Made by a program: the position numbers and the translations under genes. The notes beneath the pieces are model-generated. The model made no database searches. It had not been told where the DNA came from and saw nothing but the letters and a program-made list of their open reading frames with translations. A DNA stretch of 64,000 bases from Anaerovorax odorimutans DSM 5092 (GTDB lineage: Bacteria > Bacillota > Clostridia > Peptostreptococcales > Anaerovoracaceae). This document shows, in pieces, positions 43,542-52,348 of this stretch; position 1 is the stretch's first letter, and each line of letters starts with the position of its first letter. The stretch is from NCBI RefSeq assembly GCF_000426305.1, contig NZ_KE384519.1, positions 38,446 to 102,445 of the forward strand, given 5' to 3'.

Positions 43542-44862
43542 CAGTACGGTTATATGTAAAAATAAAGATAATGAATATTATAATGATATTTCAGCAATTA
43601 TTTTATCTGCAGGCTATTCCTCCAGAATGGGAGAATTCAAGCCACTTCTTAAAATTGGAGGTAAAACGGCCATTGAGCGAGAAATAATAACCTTAAAAGA
43701 AGTAGGTATTGAGCAAATTACCACAGTTATAGGTTATAAAAAGGAATTATTATATAGACTTCTTATTGATAATAGAGTAAGAGCAGTATTTAATCCCCGC
43801 TTTGAAGGGGGAATGTTTACGTCTATTCAAGCAGGGATAAGAGCAGCATTAGATACACATATTAAAGGATTTTTATTAATGCTTGTAGATTGTCCGCTAA
43901 TTCCTGCTGAAGTGATTTATAAAATAATTGCTGAACATCGAAAACATCCTGATTCTTTTATTGTACCATGTTATAGAGGTAAAAAAGGTCATCCCTTGTT
44001 AATCCCTTCTATTTATGCAAAAGAAATCCTTGAATATGATGGACCAGGAGGTCTTAAAGCTGTAATAAGTAAATATGATGATAAAATGATAAAACTTGAA
44101 GTAAATAATGAAGCTGTTGTTTTAGATATGGATACACAGGAAGGTTATGAAGAAATTTTAGAATATTATAAAGAGAATAATCTTTCAATAGAAAATAACA
44201 AAAAGCATTTACCATTGGAAAGTGTTGCAGATTCATATTTACAAATTATTAAAGAAAAAGGAATTAAACGCCTATTTCTTATTCGTCATGGGCAAATAAT
44301 GCAGCATAAAGATAAAATCTTTTTAGGACAAACTGACATAACTCTTAGTGAGCAGGGAAAGCGGGAAGCAAGTAACGCTGGAAAACAATTGCATCTTTTA
44401 GATGCCGCAGTAGATTTTATTTATACAAGTGATTTGTCGAGAACAAGAGAAACCGCTCAAATTATTTTAAATGAATTAAATGAAAGAGCAAAAAGTGAAG
44501 GAATTGAAAAAAATATAAAAATAATTGAAGATCCGTCTCTTAGAGAAATGAATTTAGGTCCGTGGGATGGTAAATATATTCATGAAATAAAACAACAATT
44601 TCCTAATGAATATGAAAAAAGAGGACAGGATATTTTAGCTTATAAATATGGTAATGATAGTGAAAATTTTTATGATTTGCAGTATAGAGTTGTAAAAGGA
44701 TTTAAAAAGATTTTAAAAAATCATGAATCAGGTGATTTGGTTATAGTAACACATTCAGGCGTAATTAAAGTTATTTTAGCCAATCTGCATGACTATACTT
44801 TAGCAGAAGTGGTAAAGAAAAAATTATTTACAGGACAAATTATAAAGGTAAATTTTGCATAG
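43531..44862 (+). CDS. MocA-like nucleotidyltransferase fused to histidine phosphatase (DVU_1551-like)
   Basis: 443 residues. The first about 210 form a MobA/MocA-type NTP transferase: ILSAGYSSRMGEFKPLLKIGG (in parts ILSAGYSSRMG and KPLLKIGG), LLMLVDCPLIP, VPCYRGKKGHPLL and VLDMDTQEGYE. The second half (about 245-440) is a phosphoglycerate-mutase/CobC-type phosphatase: FLIRHGQIMQHKD, SDLSRTRETAQI, LREMNLGPWDG and VTHSGVIKV, with the RHG, Glu and late His residues in place. MocA makes molybdopterin cytosine dinucleotide, the cofactor form of MOP-type enzymes, so this is probably MCD synthesis; what the phosphatase acts on is unknown. Overlaps xdhC by 11 bp. Confidence 0.88.
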   Translation: MENSSTVICKNKDNEYYNDISAIILSAGYSSRMGEFKPLLKIGGKTAIEREIITLKEVGIEQITTVIGYKKELLYRLLIDNRVRAVFNPRFEGGMFTSIQAGIRAALDTHIKGFLLMLVDCPLIPAEVIYKIIAEHRKHPDSFIVPCYRGKKGHPLLIPSIYAKEILEYDGPGGLKAVISKYDDKMIKLEVNNEAVVLDMDTQEGYEEILEYYKENNLSIENNKKHLPLESVADSYLQIIKEKGIKRLFLIRHGQIMQHKDKIFLGQTDITLSEQGKREASNAGKQLHLLDAAVDFIYTSDLSRTRETAQIILNELNERAKSEGIEKNIKIIEDPSLREMNLGPWDGKYIHEIKQQFPNEYEKRGQDILAYKYGNDSENFYDLQYRVVKGFKKILKNHESGDLVIVTHSGVIKVILANLHDYTLAEVVKKKLFTGQIIKVNFA

Positions 44863-44911
44863 ATTTATATAATATAAAATATGATGAAAAAGTTCTCAAC
44901 GCACAGTAAAA

Positions 44912-44960
44912 AATGTATGCCTTATCTGATAATTAAAATATTGTATCAGGTGAGGCATTT
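44912..44960. terminator. Bidirectional terminator after the mod operon
   Basis: ATGCCTTATCTGATA (44917-44931) pairs with TATCAGGTGAGGCAT (44944-44958) with one wobble. Confidence 0.75.
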
Positions 44961-45025
44961 ATACTATTAAGTTAAAAATTTTTGATTTCTAAAATCAGTG
45001 ATTAACATATCTTTTATATTTAACC

Positions 45026-46456
45026 TTAATTTTTCCATTTTTTTACTAAGGATTTAATCACATTGTCAATCTCATTAAGAGGAATTTGATTATAATAAAA
45101 TACCAAAGTTCTAAAAGAATCGGAAAGTTCCTCTGTATAAATTGTTATAGGTACGGTTATTATACCAAGTTCTTTAGCTTCTTTACATAGAATTTCAGAT
45201 GTCTTTATACTTTTTACATTGATAAGCATATTAATGCCGGAAGAACTGTTTATTGGATTTATAAAATCTTTAGCATATTTACTTAAAGCTGTAATAACAG
45301 ATTGTAGTTTTTGTGAATAAAGCGTTCTTAATTTTTTTATATTTGTCTGATACAAGCCTTTTTCCATGTAGATCGCAAGGGTTAATTGCTCAGTCTTTGA
45401 ACATGTTTGAGAATAGCCACCGCTTACACTTTGAAATAAACCTGCCATTGTAGGAGGTAGTACCATATAACTTATTTTTATAGATGGAAATAAAGTTGAA
45501 GAAAAAGAGCCTAAATAAACAACACGTTCAGTATTATCAAGACCTTGAAGAGAGGGCACAGGTTTGCCGAAATATCTCAATTCGCTGTCATAATCATCTT
45601 CAATGATAATACTATCATTATCAGCTGCCCATTTTAAAATTTCATAACGTTTTCCAATGGGCATAACATAACCTGTGGGAAATTGATTTGATGGATTAAC
45701 GTACACAGCAGATCTGATATTAGAAGGTAACTTGGAAATATTAATTCCTTTTTTAGTTACCGAAACAGGAGTAACTGCAAATTCTCTGTCTCTGAAAATA
45801 TTTAGAACAGGTAAATACCCGGGGGCTTCCACAGCCACATGTTTTATCCCCATTTTTGTTAGTATAATTGTAAGCTGACTGGTAATTTGTTGTGTTCCAG
45901 CTCCAATTACTATTTGCTCAGGAGTACAAATAACACCTCGAGATTGATATACATATTTTGAAATTTCATGTCTAAGAGCAAGTTCTCCTTGTGGATCACT
46001 TTCATAAAGAAGTAAATCGGAATATTCAGTTAAAACTTTATTCATACATTTTTTCCACTTTATAAAATCAAAGCAAGAAGAGTCATGGTATGGTTTAATT
46101 TTATTTAAACTTTCGGTTTCACTGTTATTCGAGTATATATCGTCTAATGTAGATAGACTTTTTATTTGAATGTTTGCCATATTTGCTGGAACTGTACCCA
46201 TGCCGGAGGAGATTTTATTTACGTAGTAACCGGACTGCGGCTTGCTGTATATGTAGCCTTCAACAAGAAGTTGATTATAGGCTAGTTCAATGGTTGTTAC
46301 ACTAAGACTTAAACTTTTTGAAAGTAATCGAAGAGAGGGAAGCTTTTCTCCCGCTTGAATATCCCCATCAAGGATTGACATTTTGATATAATCATACAAT
46401 TCAAGGTAAAGAGCTCTTTTTGAGTTGTAATTAAAATTAGGAATAATGGGCTTCAT
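45026..46456 (-). CDS. MocR/PdxR-type regulator lacking the PLP lysine
   Basis: 476 residues. N-terminal GntR winged helix (about 10-75: ALYLELYDYIKMSILDGDI, LPSLRLLSKSLSLSVTTIE) joined to a fold-type-I aminotransferase domain (about 120-470: VIGAGTQQITSQL, YVNPSNQFPTGYVMP, IIEDDYDSELRY). In the segment that normally reads SFSKTL-x-P, with the Schiff-base lysine, this protein has GSFSSTLFPSIKISY: Ser replaces Lys. The DxY pyridoxal contact is kept. So it may bind a PLP-like ligand non-covalently or sense something else. Divergent from an ECF transporter component, its probable target. Confidence 0.87.
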   Translation of the reverse strand: MKPIIPNFNYNSKRALYLELYDYIKMSILDGDIQAGEKLPSLRLLSKSLSLSVTTIELAYNQLLVEGYIYSKPQSGYYVNKISSGMGTVPANMANIQIKSLSTLDDIYSNNSETESLNKIKPYHDSSCFDFIKWKKCMNKVLTEYSDLLLYESDPQGELALRHEISKYVYQSRGVICTPEQIVIGAGTQQITSQLTIILTKMGIKHVAVEAPGYLPVLNIFRDREFAVTPVSVTKKGINISKLPSNIRSAVYVNPSNQFPTGYVMPIGKRYEILKWAADNDSIIIEDDYDSELRYFGKPVPSLQGLDNTERVVYLGSFSSTLFPSIKISYMVLPPTMAGLFQSVSGGYSQTCSKTEQLTLAIYMEKGLYQTNIKKLRTLYSQKLQSVITALSKYAKDFINPINSSSGINMLINVKSIKTSEILCKEAKELGIITVPITIYTEELSDSFRTLVFYYNQIPLNEIDNVIKSLVKKWKN

Positions 46457-46494
46457 TAAATATATCCCCCTTACAAATAAATAGTGTCACATTT

Positions 46495-46620
46495 AACTGT
46501 ATATAGAAAATATATAAAAAAATTAAATACAATTAAATAAATCATATAAAAAATTATTAAAAATACTAAACTGTATATAAAAATATAAATAAAATTGCAT
46601 ATTCATTTATATACACGTTA
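46495..46620. promoter_or_regulatory. Repeated MocR operator candidates
   Basis: AACTGTATATA occurs at 46495-46505 and again at 46569-46579 in the same direction, both followed by an A/T-rich ATATA segment; an inverted TATATACA lies at 46609-46614 region. MocR regulators often bind direct repeats, and the position between divergent regulator and transporter fits. Confidence 0.5.
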
Positions 46621-46694
46621 ATAGTATTATATTATATGTTAAATTATAGGTCAATGGTATCTATCTTATTTAACATATAAAAGGAGGAAATATA

Positions 46695-47489
46695 ATGCAT
46701 ACAGAAAATAGAACACAAAAAATTATTTTAACAGGATTAATGACAGCTTTAGTTACTGTAGCTACAATGGTTATTGCAGTACCTGTTCCTTTTACAAGCG
46801 GATATGTTCATTTAGGAGATAGTATGATTTTTCTATCTGTATTTATATTAGGATGGAAATATGGAGCTTTTGCAGCAGGTATAGGTTCAGCCTTAGCAGA
46901 TTTATTTTTAGGGTATGTCCATTGGGCACCTTGGACTTTATGTATAAAGGGTATTATGGCAATAATAATGGGTCTTATTATACAAAAATGTTTAAATAGT
47001 AAGAGAAATACTGTTATTGCTAGTTTAATAACGGCAGGAGTTTGGGTAATTTTTAATTTCGCAGTTAAACAGATCGTTATATATGAAGCGGCACATAATG
47101 CAGAAGCTTTACTTGAAGATGCAGGAGTAAACAGTGTATCTGATTTAGGATTATTTTTAAATGGAGTACAAAATAAATTAATGTTAGTTGCGTTAATAAT
47201 TCCTATTATATTAATTATAATCTCTGTCTATATTCGTAAGAGAGAACATATGCTGATTCCGGTTTATCAGATTTTATCAATGACAATGGCAGGTCTTTGG
47301 ATGGTATTTGGATATTATATTGCAGGGGGCTTAATTTATGGAAATTTTGCTGTTTCAGCATTCAGTATTCCCATGAATATGATTCAATTTGTTTGTGGAT
47401 TCTTTATTGCTTCTATTATTTCCGCAGCGCTTTGCAAAACTCCGGCAAGAAAATTCTTTGCATATAGAACAATAACTTCTTTAAAATAA
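46695..47489 (+). CDS. ECF-type vitamin transporter substrate-binding (S) component
   Basis: 264 residues, about six membrane helices. The N-terminal half is typical of ECF S components: TGLMTALVTVATMVIAVPV, FTSGYVHLGDSMIFLSVFIL, WKYGAFAAGIGSALADLFLGY. The shared energising module (EcfA/A'/T) must be encoded elsewhere. Substrate cannot be read from sequence; divergence from a MocR/PdxR-type regulator suggests a vitamin B6 form or a related pyridine or pyrimidine, which is inference. Strong AAGGAGGAAA RBS. Confidence 0.85.
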   Translation: MHTENRTQKIILTGLMTALVTVATMVIAVPVPFTSGYVHLGDSMIFLSVFILGWKYGAFAAGIGSALADLFLGYVHWAPWTLCIKGIMAIIMGLIIQKCLNSKRNTVIASLITAGVWVIFNFAVKQIVIYEAAHNAEALLEDAGVNSVSDLGLFLNGVQNKLMLVALIIPIILIIISVYIRKREHMLIPVYQILSMTMAGLWMVFGYYIAGGLIYGNFAVSAFSIPMNMIQFVCGFFIASIISAALCKTPARKFFAYRTITSLK

Positions 47490-47507
47490 AATTTGAATTT
47501 TTATGGG

Positions 47508-47543
47508 AAAAAGGTTTTTTGACTAAGTCAGAAGGCCTTTTTT
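47508..47543 (+). terminator. Terminator after the ECF gene
   Basis: AAAAAGG...GACT-AA-GTC...CCTTTTTT hairpin with an internal loop and T tract. Confidence 0.65.
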
Positions 47544-47677
47544 GAATTATAAAGACTTATATCGCAATTTTCCCCTATATAAAAAGTATTATTGCAAAAT
47601 GCATTTACATATATGGTTATTTAGAGTATAATCTATTCCAAATATATTTATGCTTTTGAAAAGGAAGGGCACAACAA

Positions 47678-50600
47678 ATGAAAAAGTTTAAAAGAATTTT
47701 AGTTGCGAATAGAGGAGAAATTGCAATTAGAGTATTCAGAGCTTGTAAAGAGCTGGGGATCAGATCTGTTGCGATTTATTCTGAAGAAGATAAGAATTCT
47801 TTGTTTAGAACTAAAGCAGATGAATCTTATCAGATAGGAAAAGGGAAATCCCCTGTAGATGCATATCTAGGGATGACAGAAATTATCGAATTGGCTAAAT
47901 CCAAAGGTGTTGATGCCATCCATCCGGGATATGGGTTTTTATCGGAAAATGCAGAATTTGCAAGGCTTTGTAAAGAAGCTGGAATTGAGTTTATTGGACC
48001 AACAAGTGAAATGATGGACAGATTGGGAGATAAAATAAAATCTAAAATTGTTGCATCAGAAGTTGGTGTTCCTACAATACCGGGAGTAGAAGAAGCAATT
48101 CGCTCTGAAGAGGATGCAATAAAATTTGCTGATTTTTGCGGATATCCGGTTATGTTAAAAGCTTCTGCCGGCGGTGGAGGTAGAGGAATGAGAATTGTAA
48201 GAGAGAAAAAAGAGCTCATTCCTGAATTTAAAAATGCTCAAAATGAAGCGAGAAAGGCTTTTGGTATTGATGATATTTTTATTGAAAAATATTTAGAAAA
48301 ACCAAAACATATAGAAATACAGGTTTTGGGTGATAAAAACGGTAACGTTATTCATCTGTTTGAAAGAGACTGTTCTATTCAAAGAAGACACCAGAAGGTA
48401 GTAGAATTTACACCTGCTATTTCCATTACACAACAACAGAGAGAAGCAATGTGTCAAGATGCTCTTAAAATTGCTAGAGCAGTATCTTATCAAAGTGCAG
48501 GAACAGTGGAATTTCTAGTAGATAAAGATGGAAAACATTATTTCATTGAAATGAACCCAAGAATACAAGTAGAACATACTGTAACAGAAATGGTTACAGG
48601 CATTGATATTGTGCAATCTCAAATATTTATTGCACAGGGTTATAGCTTAGACTCAGAAAAAATAGGAATAAAAAGTCAAGGAGATATAATTCCAAGAGGT
48701 TATTCTATTCAATGTCGTGTTACTACTGAGGATCCTAGCAATAGTTTTGCACCGGATACAGGGACTATTGATGTTTACAGAACAGGATCTGGTTTTGGTA
48801 TTAGATTAGATGGCGGAAACGGTTTTACTGGATCTAAAATTACGCCGTACTATGACAGCTTACTGGTAAAGGTAACTTCATGGTCAAGAAAATTTGAAGA
48901 TGCTATTCATAAATCTATAAGGGCACTTGATGAATTAAAAATAAAAGGTGTAAAGACAAATGTATCATTCTTAGTAAACGTATTAAATCATGAAACCTTT
49001 AAGGAGGGTAATTGTGATACAGGATTTATTGCAGAAAATCCTGAACTTTTAAATATTAAAGTTGGGGCAGATAAAGAATTAAAATTAATGACATTCTTAG
49101 GAAACAAGGTGGTTAATGAGATCAAGGGTAATAAGCCTCAATTTGACGTTCCTGTAGTTCCAAAAGTTACTCCGCAAAATTTATCTGGAACAAAACAGTT
49201 ATTAGATAAGAAAGGTCCTGAGCAATTATCTAAGTGGGTAATGGAGCAAAAGGGATTGCTTTTAACAGATACAACTATGAGAGATGCACAGCAATCTCTT
49301 ATGGCAACTAGAGTAAGAACAGTGGATATGACAAAAATCGCACCTGCTGTATCCGTTTACGGAAAAGATCTGTTCTCATTGGAAATGTGGGGAGGAGCTA
49401 CGTTTGATGTTGCATATAGATTCTTAAGAGAATCACCTTGGGAAAGATTAAGACTTCTTAGAGAAAAGATTCCAAATATTCTATTCCAAATGCTAATAAG
49501 AGGTGCCAACGGAGTAGGATATAAAAATTATCCTGATAATGTTATTCGTAAATTTATTCAGGAATCAGCAAAATCAGGTATTGACGTATTTAGAATTTTC
49601 GATTCTTTAAACTGGATTGAAGGAATGACTGTTTCAATGGAAGAAGTACAAAAACAAGGTAAGGTTGTAGAAGCATGTATTTGTTATACAGGTGATATTT
49701 TAGATGAGACAAGAGACAAATATAATTTAAAATATTATGTTAATATGGCAAAAGAGTTGGAAAAGAGAGGCGCGCATATTTTAGCTATAAAGGATATGTC
49801 AAGCTTATTAAAACCTATGGCTGCACATAAATTAATACGTGCACTGAAGGATGAAATACAAATTCCAATTCACCTTCATACACATGATACCAGCGGTAAT
49901 GGAGGAGCTACTGTGTTAATGGCAGCTATGGCAGGAGTAGACATTGTAGATGCAGCATTTAACAGTATGGCAGGATTAACAAGTCAGCCTGCATTAAATT
50001 CAATTGTTGCATCACTTGAAAATTCTAACCGTGCTACAAATTTACCATTAGATCAATTACAAGAAATTTCAACATATTGGAATGCAGTAAGACCTGTTTA
50101 TCAACAATTTGAATCAGAACTTAAAACAGGTACAGCTGAAATATACAAATATGAAATTCCTGGAGGTCAGTATTCAAACTTGAGACCACAAGTAATCAGC
50201 TTTGGACTTGAGCATAAATTCCAAGAAGTAAAAGAAATGTTTAAAACAGTAAATAATATGCTTGGAGATATAGTAAAAGTAACACCATCTTCTAAGGCTG
50301 TAGGAGATATGGCTATATTCATGGTACAAAATGATTTGACACCTGAAAATATCTATGAGAAGGCCAAGGGTATGGATTTCCCTGATTCAATAGTTTCATA
50401 TTTTGAAGGTATGATGGGACAGCCTGAAGGTGGATTCCCTGAAAAGCTACAAAAGCTTGTTTTAAAAGGAAAAGAGCCAATTACTTGTCGTCCGGGAGAG
50501 TTACTTGAAGATGAAGATTTTGCAAAAATTAAGAGTTATTTAGATGAAACATATCAAATAAATGCAACTGACAAAGAGGTACTAAGCTATGCATTATATC

Positions 50601-51103
50601 CGAAAGTATTTGAAGAATATTTAAAAGGAATAAGAACTGCAGGCGACTTTAGATATATGGGAAGTGACATTTTCTTCTATGGACTTACAGAAGGTGAAAC
50701 TTGTGAGGTTAAGATTGAAGAAGGAAAAGTACTGGCAATAAAATTAGTGGAAATTAAGGGAGTAGATGATAATGGAGACAGAGAAGTAGTATTTCAGATT
50801 AATGGTAATACCCGTGCTGTTCTTATTAAAGATAAGGATGCCAATTCTAAAATCAGTAAAGATACTATTGCTTTTGCTGATCCTGAAGATCCAGGTGAAA
50901 TCGGTGCTAATATACCAGGTACAATTTTCAAAATTCTTGTAAAGGAAGGGGAAAAAGTAACTGAAGGTCAATCCATAGGAATTATAGAGGCAATGAAAAT
51001 GGAAACCAATATTATTGCCAGCATTAGTGGTGAGATTGATAAAATTTATGTTAAAGAAGGTCAATCGGTTAGTTCGGGAGAACTTATTGCAAAATTGAAG
51101 TAA
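47678..51103 (+). CDS. pyc: Pyruvate carboxylase
   Basis: 1141 residues, the full single-chain form. Biotin carboxylase domain (about 1-450) with KASAGGGGRGMRI (ATP grasp), ERDCSIQRRHQKVVE and EMNPRIQVEHTVTE; carboxyltransferase domain (about 530-810) with TTMRDAQQSLMATR, HLHTHDTSGNG; a tetramerisation/allosteric part; and C-terminal biotin carrier domain with EAMKMETN, biotinyl-lysine about 1107. Carboxylates pyruvate to oxaloacetate with ATP and bicarbonate. A promoter-like TTACAT-16-TATAAT precedes it, and AAGGAAGGG is the RBS. Stands alone or with the next gene. Confidence 0.96.
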   Translation: MKKFKRILVANRGEIAIRVFRACKELGIRSVAIYSEEDKNSLFRTKADESYQIGKGKSPVDAYLGMTEIIELAKSKGVDAIHPGYGFLSENAEFARLCKEAGIEFIGPTSEMMDRLGDKIKSKIVASEVGVPTIPGVEEAIRSEEDAIKFADFCGYPVMLKASAGGGGRGMRIVREKKELIPEFKNAQNEARKAFGIDDIFIEKYLEKPKHIEIQVLGDKNGNVIHLFERDCSIQRRHQKVVEFTPAISITQQQREAMCQDALKIARAVSYQSAGTVEFLVDKDGKHYFIEMNPRIQVEHTVTEMVTGIDIVQSQIFIAQGYSLDSEKIGIKSQGDIIPRGYSIQCRVTTEDPSNSFAPDTGTIDVYRTGSGFGIRLDGGNGFTGSKITPYYDSLLVKVTSWSRKFEDAIHKSIRALDELKIKGVKTNVSFLVNVLNHETFKEGNCDTGFIAENPELLNIKVGADKELKLMTFLGNKVVNEIKGNKPQFDVPVVPKVTPQNLSGTKQLLDKKGPEQLSKWVMEQKGLLLTDTTMRDAQQSLMATRVRTVDMTKIAPAVSVYGKDLFSLEMWGGATFDVAYRFLRESPWERLRLLREKIPNILFQMLIRGANGVGYKNYPDNVIRKFIQESAKSGIDVFRIFDSLNWIEGMTVSMEEVQKQGKVVEACICYTGDILDETRDKYNLKYYVNMAKELEKRGAHILAIKDMSSLLKPMAAHKLIRALKDEIQIPIHLHTHDTSGNGGATVLMAAMAGVDIVDAAFNSMAGLTSQPALNSIVASLENSNRATNLPLDQLQEISTYWNAVRPVYQQFESELKTGTAEIYKYEIPGGQYSNLRPQVISFGLEHKFQEVKEMFKTVNNMLGDIVKVTPSSKAVGDMAIFMVQNDLTPENIYEKAKGMDFPDSIVSYFEGMMGQPEGGFPEKLQKLVLKGKEPITCRPGELLEDEDFAKIKSYLDETYQINATDKEVLSYALYPKVFEEYLKGIRTAGDFRYMGSDIFFYGLTEGETCEVKIEEGKVLAIKLVEIKGVDDNGDREVVFQINGNTRAVLIKDKDANSKISKDTIAFADPEDPGEIGANIPGTIFKILVKEGEKVTEGQSIGIIEAMKMETNIIASISGEIDKIYVKEGQSVSSGELIAKLK

Positions 51104-51133
51104 TCTTTATTGGATTGCAGGGGGGAATCATTC

Positions 51134-52258
51134 ATGAAAGTCCTTATTTTAAGTATTTCAACGGGTCAAGGTCATCATGCAACAGGACAAGCAATACAAA
51201 ATACCTTTCGTGAAATGGGGATACAATGTGAAACTTTGGATGCTTACGAATATATTAAACCTCTTTTATCAGAGCTTGTGTCAAAAGGATATTTAATTTC
51301 TACAGCATATGCACCCAAATTAGCATCTAAATTTTATGATATTGTTGTAAAGAAAAATGAACCTGTAGAAGAATATTCTATGACAAAGATTGCAAATAAA
51401 ATATTGGCTAAAGAGTTGAAACAATATATAGAAGATTCTAAGGTTGATGTAATTATTTGTACGCATGTATTATCGGCTACTATGGTCAACATTATGATAG
51501 AAAAACATTGGATTGATATTATTACAGTAGGTATTATTACAGATTTTACAGTTCATCCTCTTTGGGAAGAATGTAGAAACTTAGATTATTATGTAACGTG
51601 TAGTGAATTATTGGAATATCAAATGAAGAAAAAAGGGCTTGATACAAATAAAATGCTTCCATTTGGAATACCTATAAGACCACAGTTTTATAATAAAACA
51701 GATAAAGAAGAAGCACGTAAGAAACTGGGAGTTGAAAAGGATAAACAGACCCTTCTTCTTATGAGTGGAAGCATGGGCTATGGTAAAATTGATGAGTCTA
51801 TAAATTTGTTAGATAATCTGGACCTAGATTTCCAGACTATGGTTGTATGCGGCAATAATAAAAAAATGCTAAAAAAGGTTAACCATATAAAAACTAAGAA
51901 AAGATTTGATATTTACGGATATGTAGATAATGTTGATTTAATGATGGATGCAGCTTCTTGTATTATAACAAAGCCCGGAGGTATTACAACTTCGGAAACT
52001 TTAGCAAAAGGGCTTCCTATGATTATGGTAAATCCTATACCGGGTCATGAAATGAGAAATGCAGAATTTATGATGAACAATGGCTTAGCCATATATGCTA
52101 CGAAAACATTTCCTTTAGATGAAGCAGTGTTCTCTTTATTTAGGCACCCAGACAGAGTGGAAAATTTAAGAGCTACAATTAAGCTTTATCGAAAGCAAAA
52201 TGCAAGTAATAATTTATGTCAATTTTTAATAGAAAAAGTTTCTCAGAAAAACTTATAA
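51134..52258 (+). CDS. MGDG-synthase/UgtP-family glycosyltransferase
   Basis: 374 residues from the ATG at 51134, which has AGGGGGG 8 nt upstream. The N-terminal donor-independent domain begins with LILSISTGQGHHATGQAIQ, the family signature, and the C-terminal GT-B domain has TKPGGITTSETLAKGLPMI and NPIPGHEMRNAEF, which bind the UDP-sugar. Members glucosylate or galactosylate diacylglycerol to make membrane glycolipids and lipoteichoic acid anchors; acts at the inner face of the membrane. Thirty bases after pyc. Confidence 0.88.
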   Translation: MKVLILSISTGQGHHATGQAIQNTFREMGIQCETLDAYEYIKPLLSELVSKGYLISTAYAPKLASKFYDIVVKKNEPVEEYSMTKIANKILAKELKQYIEDSKVDVIICTHVLSATMVNIMIEKHWIDIITVGIITDFTVHPLWEECRNLDYYVTCSELLEYQMKKKGLDTNKMLPFGIPIRPQFYNKTDKEEARKKLGVEKDKQTLLLMSGSMGYGKIDESINLLDNLDLDFQTMVVCGNNKKMLKKVNHIKTKKRFDIYGYVDNVDLMMDAASCIITKPGGITTSETLAKGLPMIMVNPIPGHEMRNAEFMMNNGLAIYATKTFPLDEAVFSLFRHPDRVENLRATIKLYRKQNASNNLCQFLIEKVSQKNL

Positions 52259-52319
52259 CTTACATGGAAAGTAAAAGATTTGAGAAAGATGACAAAAAAT
52301 ATTACTATTTTATAAAAAA

Positions 52320-52348
52320 TAAGGAAGGGCTTAAATAAGCTCTTCCTT
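52320..52348. terminator. Terminator between convergent genes
   Basis: AAGGAAGGGCTT / AAGCTCTTCCTT hairpin with AAAT loop. It overlaps the last codons of the patatin gene on the minus strand. Confidence 0.75.
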
